The translations under genes were made by a program, and so were the position numbers. Positions 46,502-54,713 of a DNA stretch of 64,000 nt are shown piece by piece (the stretch's first letter is position 1; each line of letters begins with the position of its first letter). The notes beneath the pieces were generated by a model, which had not been told where the DNA came from, ran no database searches, and saw only the letters and a program-made list of their open reading frames with translations. Source of the stretch: Chaetoderma sp. LZ-2023a (Eukaryota > Mollusca > Caudofoveata > Chaetodermatida > Chaetodermatidae); the NCBI GenBank assembly GCA_034401795.1, contig CM067370.1, positions 102,552,028 through 102,616,027 on the forward strand, read 5' to 3'.

Positions 46502-48000
46502 GCAGTCAATTTGAACATTTCTGGTCTGTCGTGAAGGTACAGACCCTTGTTCTGAGAGATTACATCTCTTGTGTCTGGAAGAGGGATTGGACTGCAGACC
46601 AGAAGGTCCAGCAGATCCGTAAACCATGATCGGCCTGGCCAATAAGGGGCGATCAGTAGTACTTGGCACATCCCCTCTCTTATCTTTGCCAGAACTTTCG
46701 GGATGAGAATTGTTGGAGGATACGCATACGCGTACATTCCCTTCCAACTTATCGCCAGTGCGTCTACTGCTAGAGCTAACGGGTCCGGGATCGGTGACAC
46801 GTAAGTGACCATCTTTGCGTTTTGATTCATCGCAAATAGGTCGACATTTGGCTTGCCCCATTGTTTGAATAGAACCTCCGCTACCACTTGGTTGAGCTGC
46901 CATTCCGTCGGACGACAAACCGTCCTTTGACTGAGAGCATCCGCTAAGATGTTCAATCTTCCTGGAATGTGTGCTGCCCGAAGAATAATATTCCTCTCTT
47001 GGCACCACAGCAGAAGGTTCCAAACCATCATACACAACTCCGGTGATCTCGTCCCGCCTTGGCGGTTTAAATAAGACACCACTGTTGAGTTGTCTGTCCT
47101 TACTAGGACAATCTTGTCTTGAATTAGACTCTCGAACTTCTGCAGTGCAAATACCACCGCTAATAGCTCGAGCACATTGATATGTTTCTGCGCATTGGTC
47201 CGATCCCATTCCCCTGACACTGACTGATTGTCCAATACCGCTCCCCAACCTGTCAATGATGCATCCGTGAATATGGACATCTGAGGTTGAGGAGATTGTA
47301 GAGGAACACCTCGCAGGAGATTCTGTTCCGATAACCACCACTGAAGGTGGAATATCAATGGTTCTTTTACTGGTATTCTCAGAGATAACGGATCTGTTCT
47401 CTGTGACCAGAACGACATCAAATACATCTGAATCGGCCTGCGCCTGAGTGCCGCATATGGCACCACCTTCTCCAGAGATACTAGCAAACCCAGTATTCTG
47501 AGAAATTGACGCGCCGTCAGATAGGCTCCTAGAGAAACCGACTCCAACACTGCAATCAGGCTTCTGACTCTGCTCTCCGCCGGAAAAGCTACGCCGTCCC
47601 TGAGATTGAAAAAAATTCCCAGATAAACAAACTCCTGGGATGGAGTCAGTTCTGATTTCTCTAGATTCACAATCCATCCTAGCTTCTTTAACAAGTCTAG
47701 GACTACTTTCAGATTGCTGCGCAGAGTGACTGGATTCCCCGCCTTTAGCAGCCAGTCGTCTATGTAAGTGTGAACAGCTATGTTTCTCCTGCGAAGTAAA
47801 GAAGTCATGGCGAGAACCACCTTGCTGAAGACCCTCGGAGCCGTGGTCAGGCCGAAGGGAAGAGCATTGAATTCCCAAACATTGTCTTGGAATGCAAATC
47901 GCAGGTACTTCTGAAAGGGAATTGACATTGGAATATGAAAATAAGCATCTGCCTCCGACGGACGGAATCTGCACACAGTTGTCGGTCGAGATTAGCCGAC
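46324..48000 (-). pseudogene. E4 RT-RNase H-MT, N-terminal RT deleted
   Basis: The open frame (first ATG at 47976) starts in mid-RT at DAYFHIP, then has ALPFGLTTAPRVFSKVV, the catalytic HTYIDDWLLKAG and LTPSQEFVYLG. RNase H follows (FTDASLTGWGAVL, INVLELLAVVFAL, VRTDNSTVVSYLNRQGG, LADALSQR). Next is the MT-like domain (NVDLFAMNQNAKMVTYVSPI, YAYPPTILIPKVLAKI, LLIAPYWPGRSWF). The conserved fingers (FLVPKK-type, GGWRPI, LKKLN) that E1 and E5 have before SIDLKD are missing, and only about 0.1 kb separates the Gag stop from this point. The rest is open for 550 codons and overlaps the recombinase gene. Confidence 0.9.
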
Positions 48001-48080
48001 AAGACGCTAAATCGCTTGGGTGAAGATTCTCGACTCCATTTGTTTCCAAAGCCGCCGGTATTGGTTCCGCCGGAAACCCG

Positions 48081-50120
48081 TCAGGAACGAGCCCCACGGC
48101 CGCCCCGCGGCTTCTTGTGGTATGACGGTCCGGAACCGCTGCCACGACTATCCTTACGGTAGCCGCCTCGGCCCGAACCGCCACCCTTCCTGTCGTCCTC
48201 ATACGGCCTCTTACTAGAGGGCTTGTATGCGGACGAACGGCCAGGCCCTTGTGCTCCGGATGGCCTATGGGCATCACGGGCAGAAGGACGGAAGGGCGAT
48301 CTAGGACGCTGTCTCTGCTGCTCCTGCCTATGCTGACGGTAGGACTGTTGCGGCTGAGTCCTCTTGGTCGACTTCCACGACTTGCCGACCACTTCTTGCT
48401 CCGCCACCATTGACGCAACCTTAGAGAGCGCTTGTCGTGCCGAGCCGCCGAACAAGCCTGGACCTATGAAAGGCGCAGAAGATAACGCAGCCCTCATCTC
48501 TGGTCCTGGTTCCACACAATCGAGAACCATTCTCCGTCGCTCTGCCAAAGTTCTCGTGATTACCATGGCCAGGCAATCCTGAGACAGGCGCATGGTGTCC
48601 CGAACAACTCCGGGAGCAGCCTCTGGCACCTGTCCGCCTTCCGCCGTGCAGTCCAGCATACCCTGCAAGACGGTACACCCGTGCGACAGCGCAGCCATGG
48701 CTGCCCTAGCCGCATCCTCAATGAGCGTGAGCTCATTGAACGGGTCTTTGTTGGTCTGAGAAACCAAAGGACGTGACCGCCCCTTGGCCTTCCCAGCCAA
48801 CGGCCTATTCAGCGCCTCACGTTCCGCAACGGAAAGCCGTGGAACCCTGGCGTACTGATGATAAGCCTGCTCCGGAAAACGGACCCTACTCCTTATCCCC
48901 TTCGGGGCCTTGGGCAACGCATAGTCTGGCTGAACCAGACGGTATGCCGCAACTTCCAACATGTCAGAAGTCTGCGTGTCCAACGGGAGTGTAGGCATGG
49001 CAGAAGAGCCACTGGACAGAGCGCTAGCCGCACGCTCTGACATCCGTTCCATCGCCGGATCGCGCTGAGATCCTAGATCAGATGCCAACCCGAGACGATT
49101 GGTCATCCATCCAAGAACCTGCACCCATTCAGCTTCGGTGCAGAAAGCGGAATCGTCCATCAAAGAACTCCCGTTTTCATCCTCCCTCTCTCCCTTAGAT
49201 GAGAGGGCCACCGACGATCCTTGCTGAACGCTACGATATATGTCTCTGCCAGGACAGAGCGCATCCATAGCGCGACTACCAGCGGCACCAGTATCCAACG
49301 AATCGCCAGATACGGATTCCCCGCAGTCCATCGGCTCCAACACGGGATCCGGGACTACGACCGCCTCAATTACGGCTGGCACTGTCACCCCGATAGGAGC
49401 CGCACCTAACGCCGCCGGGATAGCAGCAGGAACCGCAAACCACGGCTCCGCCGGCATATCCGGTTGCACAAATCGCGGATGAAAAATGCCCGACGGAACG
49501 TCGACATCACCATCCGCCTGGCAAACCCGTACAAATCCCGAGGGCGACCCCTGGGACGTACTAGGCATCGCCGTCATTGAAAGATCCGGCATGCCGGAAT
49601 CTTCCATCAGCAGCAAATCTTCCTCCTCTACCGACGGCTCTTGAGCCAAGGACAGAGAAGGGGCAGGTGCATGACCCTCAGCAGAACTAGCCGGACCACC
49701 TAATGGTTGTCCTGCACCAGCTTGCCTCACCGGGACCGTGGACTGCAACGAGTCAAACATAGCCTTGAACTGGGCCACCCATACGCCCAGTGCTGAATCC
49801 ATCCTCTCATTCAGCCGACCTTCCAGTCCCACCAACGAAGCCTGCTGCAGCTTCACTGCCTTGTCCTTCTCGATACGCTCCAGCCTCGCCCGTCGATCCT
49901 TGTCAAACTCCGCCACCAATGCCGACGACCAGTTGACGCACACATCACAAGGGCTCCCGACCTTACACTTAGCGCACGCCACACAGTGATGACCCAGATA
50001 CTTCCGTTTCATGAACCTGTTGCACTTTTGGCACAACGTGTCCGGGTTCTTCGGTTTCTGCGAACACAGAGAAGAATTAAAACGCTGCACATGACAACCG
50101 ATGACGAGCAATACGCACAA
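48081..50120 (-). CDS. E4 Gag-like ORF1, intact
   Basis: An uninterrupted frame of 679 codons from the ATG at 50120. Residues 30-64 form the Cys/His domain C-x2-C-x10-H-x-C-x2-C-x2-C-x5-C-x2-C-x2-W. An Arg/Lys-rich helix (residues about 75-105) follows, then an acidic, Pro-rich middle. A globular region with EAEWVQVLGWMTNRLGL and GPGLFGGSARQALSKVASMV precedes a basic Gln/Arg/Gly-rich tail. A 3' splice site (TGTGTTCGCAG, ending at 50058) sits just before residue 22. The 21 residues before it have no counterpart in E1 or E3, so the true N terminus may be supplied by an upstream exon. The role by analogy is packaging of element RNA. Confidence 0.88.
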   Translation of the reverse strand: MCVLLVIGCHVQRFNSSLCSQKPKNPDTLCQKCNRFMKRKYLGHHCVACAKCKVGSPCDVCVNWSSALVAEFDKDRRARLERIEKDKAVKLQQASLVGLEGRLNERMDSALGVWVAQFKAMFDSLQSTVPVRQAGAGQPLGGPASSAEGHAPAPSLSLAQEPSVEEEDLLLMEDSGMPDLSMTAMPSTSQGSPSGFVRVCQADGDVDVPSGIFHPRFVQPDMPAEPWFAVPAAIPAALGAAPIGVTVPAVIEAVVVPDPVLEPMDCGESVSGDSLDTGAAGSRAMDALCPGRDIYRSVQQGSSVALSSKGEREDENGSSLMDDSAFCTEAEWVQVLGWMTNRLGLASDLGSQRDPAMERMSERAASALSSGSSAMPTLPLDTQTSDMLEVAAYRLVQPDYALPKAPKGIRSRVRFPEQAYHQYARVPRLSVAEREALNRPLAGKAKGRSRPLVSQTNKDPFNELTLIEDAARAAMAALSHGCTVLQGMLDCTAEGGQVPEAAPGVVRDTMRLSQDCLAMVITRTLAERRRMVLDCVEPGPEMRAALSSAPFIGPGLFGGSARQALSKVASMVAEQEVVGKSWKSTKRTQPQQSYRQHRQEQQRQRPRSPFRPSARDAHRPSGAQGPGRSSAYKPSSKRPYEDDRKGGGSGRGGYRKDSRGSGSGPSYHKKPRGGRGARS

Positions 50121-50708
50121 TAGACTTGCTAGTTAAGATTTCTTAAACACATTAACTTTCTCTCAATTTAATGATAACAAGTCTTAGGCAGGAAATATTT
50201 GAAACTTTTTTGAGTGAGAATTTTTTTTAAAACACAACTCAGCCTTTAACTAACGTTAAATAACCAAGAATAACTCGCCGATCACTACAAACACCCTCGA
50301 CAATGAAGCGAGAGCTAAAATCGGCGACAACAGAGTGCCTGGATACACCAAGCCAAGAACGACATAATTCATGGGCGCCGCCATCTTGGCTAAGGGCGCA
50401 TCCATCTTAGAGGAACCGAGTCGCAAGAGAAAATTAACCGAGTACCCGAATTAAAACTAAAAGTCAACGGGTACAGAAGCGACTCCAACAATGGCTATCA
50501 TTATAAAACAATGTGCCAATTTAAGGAAATTTCAAACAGTCATTATGGCACGAATGTATAAATTCTAGATTGATACAACCTGCCCCTGTGATGATTTCCC
50601 CAGTTCCTCCATGAATCTAACGATGGTTTTCCGAAAAAACACGCTAAAACTGCTTATTCAATTAATAAGAGAGCACTAAATACACGCGACTTTCAACAAG
50701 CGCAAAAT
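50121..50708. other. E4 5' leader
   Basis: This is the non-coding region between the right inverted repeat and Gag on the coding strand. It contains AGCCAAGATGGCGGCGCCC (minus strand, near 50380), a GC-rich block of promoter-like look. No coding frame was found. A splice donor could not be fixed. Confidence 0.4.
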
Positions 50709-50867
50709 AGACGAATCTGACTGTGATTGGGAATTGACTCGGTACCTGCGGCTATGGTATTCCCGGACACAGTATGGGCAGGACCAGGAGAGTGCGGAGT
50801 TTTAATTGTTTATTTTGAGCTAGACTAGATAATAGACATTATCATAATAGTACATCTGGTAAGTATT
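50709..50867. repeat. E4 right inverted terminal repeat
   Basis: It is the perfect partner of 44472-44630 and ends with GGTAAGTATT. Eleven further bases lead to the terminal GAA. Confidence 0.93.
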
Positions 50868-50880
50868 ATTCGAAGTAGAA

Positions 50881-51516
50881 AGATTAGACTCCGGGTCAGC
50901 AAAGAGAGCTAACCCGGACTGGCCAGGGAAGGTGCCATAGGAGGCAATGGCACCCGCGGCGCGCGGATACCCAGGGTCTGATGAGCAGACCGCGGGTCCC
51001 AGCAACAACCGATTTCCACGGCCCCTCGGCGTGGCACCAAGCCTGCTGCCAGGGTCGTGGAATGCCCCCATCAACGGGGCCACCTCTGAATCGTTCTCAA
51101 ACAACGGAACCGACCTAAGGAAAGTAGATTCAGAGGCGGGGATAACCTGCTCTGAAGCACATGCTGAGGACAACAAAGGAGCTGGCCCAGGAAGCATGCT
51201 GCGAAGCAACTCTGGGACCAAATCCTTTATTGTCCTCTGCATCTCTCCCAACATTTCGGACCGGAAGGCCTCCATGTCCACCGCGGACGAGGCCTTCCTC
51301 TTACCCTTCTTCGAAACACTCTCTCTCTTCGCCTTCCTCTCCTCCTCTACGCCCTTCTCCTTTGCCTGCAATGACAAAAAGTCAGACATCAGTTCGCCCC
51401 CCCCATTGCTTACATACGTCGCACTTAAGCAGCGGTCCACAGGGACTGCAGCTGAAGCACAAATGGGGAACAAACCGATCCTTCAGAAACCGGCCACAGG
51501 ACGGACAACCAGGTCT
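50881..51516 (-). pseudogene. E3 Gag-like ORF1, N-terminal part with frameshift
   Basis: The Cys/His domain (51507-51403) has the same ligand spacing as in E4. The frame then fails in a run of eight C on the plus strand (51397-51404), where one base is gained or lost. After the shift it encodes LSLQAKEKGVEEERKAKRES, a charged helix, then SEMLGEMQRTIKDLVPELLR, and runs to the E4 junction at 50881. On the far side of E4 it continues at 44430. No ATG precedes the Cys domain in its frame; a TGA lies 10 codons upstream and a splice acceptor (TTTGTCCTGTTTCAG) ends at 51517. Confidence 0.85.
51403..51507 (-). other. Gag N-terminal Cys/His domain of E3
   Basis: The spacing C-x2-C-x10-H-x-C-x2-C-x2-C-x5-C-x2-C-x2-W is identical to E4, although most other residues differ. 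This points to selection on the metal ligands in the past. Confidence 0.8.
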
Positions 51517-51519
51517 CTG

Positions 51520-52420
51520 AAACAGGACAAAGGACGAGGACAATGATCAAGTTAGTTATGGTTAGAAACTCAAAACCAAACTAAAGAGAGGGACAAGATC
51601 ATAAAGATCAGTAATCAAGAAAACCAGCGTTGGACAAAACTTTAAATGTTAATAAAGAGCAAGGCTGATTATGACGTCATCAATCCCTTGACAGAAATTA
51701 AATCGGTCCGCAACAAACACCAAAGTGCAAGGACGAATTGTAGTCGCAACTAGAATAACCTCACATGGATATTCAGACTACACACCATCAGATACCCAAT
51801 GATAACAATGGTTTATAAAACAGTCATTATTTTTTTAAAATAATTCATATCACCTCTATCATTAATTAGATACCTGACACCTGGTATAGACAAACCATCC
51901 AACGTGATGCACTGGAGCACTCCACCAAGACTACGCCTCTTAACTCTCTCCACCTCAGGGGAAGGAATTGGATCAAGAGGGCAAAGTGAGAAGACCTTTA
52001 TATCAAGCCTCCAACTCACTGCGCATAGATTTTTTGGTTAGATAACCTAACAGTATTAGTAGGAAATGGAACCGTGGTGGAGAGAAACAAACCCTCCTGT
52101 GCTGAGATGTCCACTAATAATGCAAATCCATACCTGTGGACATAAACACAAAGAGAGATTAGACTTATATAGCACCGAGTTGAAAAAACAACTCAAAACC
52201 GGCGCTCATCACGGTACACGCGAGTCCCGGAAACACATTACACCGGGGAAAAAACTCGCTAGAATATAGTTGAAATCACCTGATAAAGAGATCCAGCACC
52301 CTCCTCCGGAGAAGTCGCCCTTTCCGACATCTTTCTCTATCTTCTCAGGTATATTCAAGCTATATTACACAGGTAAACGAGTGAAACTTTACAACAAGCA
52401 CAAATGCATGTGAACTCTCT
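51520..52420. other. E3 5' leader
   Basis: This is the non-coding region between Gag and the right inverted repeat. Several weak donor-like CAG-GTAT or CAG-GTGA sites are present on the minus strand, but none can be chosen. No coding frame is supported. Confidence 0.4.
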
Positions 52421-52613
52421 GCCAATAAATTAGCAAAGAGGAAGTAGTAGTCGGCGCATGCGCGGTGGTGGGGCCGGCATCCGCCGGACTACCTCTGTCT
52501 ACCTGCCCAGTAGGGGCACCTAACTGTTTTTAATCTGAGTGTTTTATTGAGTGAACGCCAATATTTAGCAATATCAAAAGTATTAGGGAGGTAAGTATAC
52601 TCTTGATGTGAAA
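52421..52613. repeat. E3 right inverted terminal repeat and terminus
   Basis: It is the inverse complement of 40019-40195, ending at GGTAAGTAT (52590-52598). The 12-bp unique end and the terminal AAA follow. Confidence 0.93.
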
Positions 52614-53556
52614 GGGGGCATAACTCTATGAAAAATTGACGAAAATGTCTGAAACTCGAACGTGCGCTGTAACTACTTATACTAAAGTGATGCACCGATT
52701 TTCGCTTAAATATCTTGAAGGAGTGCAAAAAAAAATGCGGAAAGCTGATATTTTTCATATTTCTTAAGTCGAAAGGGGGGCATAACTTCATCAAAAATGT
52801 ACGCATATGCCTGAAACTCCAACTTGGTCTGTAACTTCTCATAACAAAGCAATGTAGCAGTTCTCAGTATAATATCTTTAAAGACTGCTAAAAAATTGTG
52901 GAAAACTAATATTTTTTGTATTGCATAAGTCGAAAGGGGGCATAACTCCATGAAACATTGATGAAAATGTCTAAAACTCCTTATACTAGTGCGATGTACT
53001 GATTTTTCCTTAAATATCTTGGAGTGCGAAAAAGTGTGGAAAGCTGATATTTTACACATATGTACGCATACGCCTGAAACTCCAACTTGGTCTGTAACTT
53101 CTCATAACAAAGATATGTAGCAATTCTCAGTATAATATCTTGTAAGACTGCGAAAAAAAGTGCGGAAAACTAATAAAGTCAAAAGGGGGAAGGGGCATAA
53201 CTCCATAAAAAAATTGACGAAAATGTCTGAAACTTGAACTTGCTCTGTAACTCCTTATAGTAAAGCGATGCACCGATTTTCGCTTAAATATCTTGAAGGA
53301 ATGCGAAAAAAGTGCGGTAAGCTGATATTTTTCGTATTCCTTAAGTCGAAATGGGCATAACTCCATAAAAAATTGACGCATACGCCTGAAACTCGAATTT
53401 GGTCTGTAACTTCTCATAACAGAGCAATATACCAATTCTCAGTTGAATACCTTGAAGGACTGCGAAAAAAAAGTGCGGAAAACTGACTGCGACAGATGGA
53501 CAGACGGACAGACAGACGGAGTGCAAACCTATAGTCCCCCCCGGTAGGGGACTAAA
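52614..53556. repeat. Satellite array 2, right part
   Basis: The unit resumes at GGGGGCATAACTC, the missing half of the unit broken at 39976. It runs for about five units to the (ACAG)n, C-run, GGTAGGGGACTAAAAAG end shared with array 1. Confidence 0.9.
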
Positions 53557-54165
53557 AAGATTTAATGATAGGATCCAGAGACAATTTTAACAATCTGAAT
53601 CAGATTTGTACCTGGCATGTACTGACAATTTTTAGCACTTTGTGTGGGTGACATCTCAAAAACCATACTCAACACTGTTTACAATGCAGATTTTATTTCC
53701 ATTTAAGAATTTGTAACATTTTTCAATCAAGAATATTTCATGACATATTGCTACATGGACATTTAAAAGTTTTCTGCAATTGTTGATAAATTTAACCCAA
53801 TAAATATTATTTTGACCCATGAAAACACAATTATTTCTGTTATTCCTTTACTGATCTATGACAGAAATAGTGCTTAGTCAATTTAGTTTCAAAATATTCA
53901 ACAGAATATTTATTAAATTGAAAATCCATCAAAGCCATACAACTTGTACACTTGCCAGACTTTTTGAGCTGCATGACAGAGTTACGACATCATCATTATA
54001 ATTATGACATCAGCCTATATGTGACATAATATATTATGATGTCATATACACAGGTACTTGAGAGACAAATTTGACACCTCTATTCTTGGTTGACCACAGC
54101 CGTCTCTCTTCCTTTGTTATTTTCCAGGTCAGTATAGCTGTCATACAACAATAGTGTCATCTTAC
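53557..54165. other. Intronic DNA with an R3 fragment
   Basis: From 53870 to about 54060 there is a diverged R3 piece (AATTTAGTTTCAAAATATTCAACAG onward, with TTATGACATCAGCC). The rest is AT-rich without support for a feature. Confidence 0.5.
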
Positions 54166-54313
54166 ATGTAGATACAGAATCACAGCCATGATCAAATAGT
54201 TCTCCAAGTGGGCTATTGGTGCCAGTCCTGCGCGCCTGCTTGCCATCTATCGCATCCATTGTCTGGTAGAGAAACAGTCCTAAGGCACAGAGTAGAAATG
54301 TCCATCTGGGGGC
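54166..54313 (-). CDS. CEPT1/CHPT1: Choline/ethanolaminephosphotransferase, exon A with catalytic motif
   Basis: A 148-nt exon in phase 0 at its start, ending with the first base of a split codon before GTAAGA. It encodes [20 protein letters not shown] and then the complete CDP-alcohol phosphotransferase signature DG-x2-AR-x8-G-x3-D-x3-D. All the acidic residues that bind the two divalent metals and the CDP group are present. The acceptor ends TTCTGTACAG. The family has about 110 residues before this point, including the first membrane helix; no exon for it was found between 54314 and 64000, so the 5' exons lie further right. CEPT1 and CHPT1 cannot be told apart from this part alone. Confidence 0.96.
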
Positions 54314-54713
54314 CTGTACAGAAAATAGATACAATAAGATTATTATAAAAGATAACAAGAGCACCGCAAACAGCACATAATACTCCACCCTGATGACAAA
54401 CCATTGAATGATAGCTATAAGAAAATAGTGATTTATTCCTCAGACCTAGACCAGTCATCCTCTGAGGTTTCAAAGTGATCAACTAAATGGAAATATGACA
54501 AGGGACATAACTCTGCTATTTGTGTGTGTGGCCACTTTATATTCGTAGCCCAAATAGATATTGCCTAAAGTAACATATCTGCCAAATTTGGTTTTTATCC
54601 ATCAACAAATTGCGAAAATGTGCCACAATTGTTAATAGACGACAGACAAATTGCAATTGTATAAGCTCACCTACAATGTAGATGAGCTAAAATTGGAAAT
54701 GATGGTGTGGAAT
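54314..54713. other. Intronic DNA without recognised features
   Basis: The hydrophobic frame just upstream of exon A (54314-54388) lies behind a good splice acceptor and is read as intron. Nothing else could be supported. Confidence 0.5.

Larger units (their letters stand above)
44431..50880 (-). mobile_element. DIRS copy E4 (family C), nested in E3, 6.45 kb
   Basis: E4 is bounded by GAA at 44431-44433 and GAA at 50878-50880. The inverted terminal repeats (44472-44630 and 50709-50867, 159 bp) appear identical by eye. The internal complementary region is tandemly duplicated (44690-44899). It has an intact 679-codon Gag frame. The N-terminal part of RT is deleted and the recombinase has one TAG, so the copy is non-autonomous. 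Coding is on the minus strand, as in E3 and the host gene. The identical terminal repeats mark it as the youngest insertion in the window. Confidence 0.95.
39977..52613 (-). mobile_element. DIRS copy E3 (family B) carrying nested E4
   Basis: E3 is bounded by AAA at 39977-39979 and AAA at 52611-52613, and is inserted into a satellite unit whose two halves join as GTCG-AAA-GGGGG. Without the nested E4 it is about 6.19 kb. The inverted terminal repeats span 40019-40195 and 52421-52598 and differ at only a few positions. The internal complementary region is at 40271-40342. Lesions are a one-base frameshift in Gag, loss of the catalytic half of RT, a TGA in the MT region, a TAA in the recombinase, and the E4 insertion. 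It lies in the intron between exons A and B in host-gene orientation. Confidence 0.95.

Noticed and set aside
46502..48418. Long frame continuing upstream of the E4 recombinase
   Set aside because: It overlaps the well-supported RT-RNase H-MT frame and has no domain of its own.
39977..52613. A single 12.6-kb DIRS element
   Set aside because: Two sets of termini, internal regions, Gag, MT and recombinase genes show that it is two elements, one nested in the other.
54314..54388. Hydrophobic extension of exon A (start at 54388) as the true N terminus
   Set aside because: A good acceptor (TTTTCTGTACAG) precedes the conserved APRW, and family members have a different, longer N terminus.
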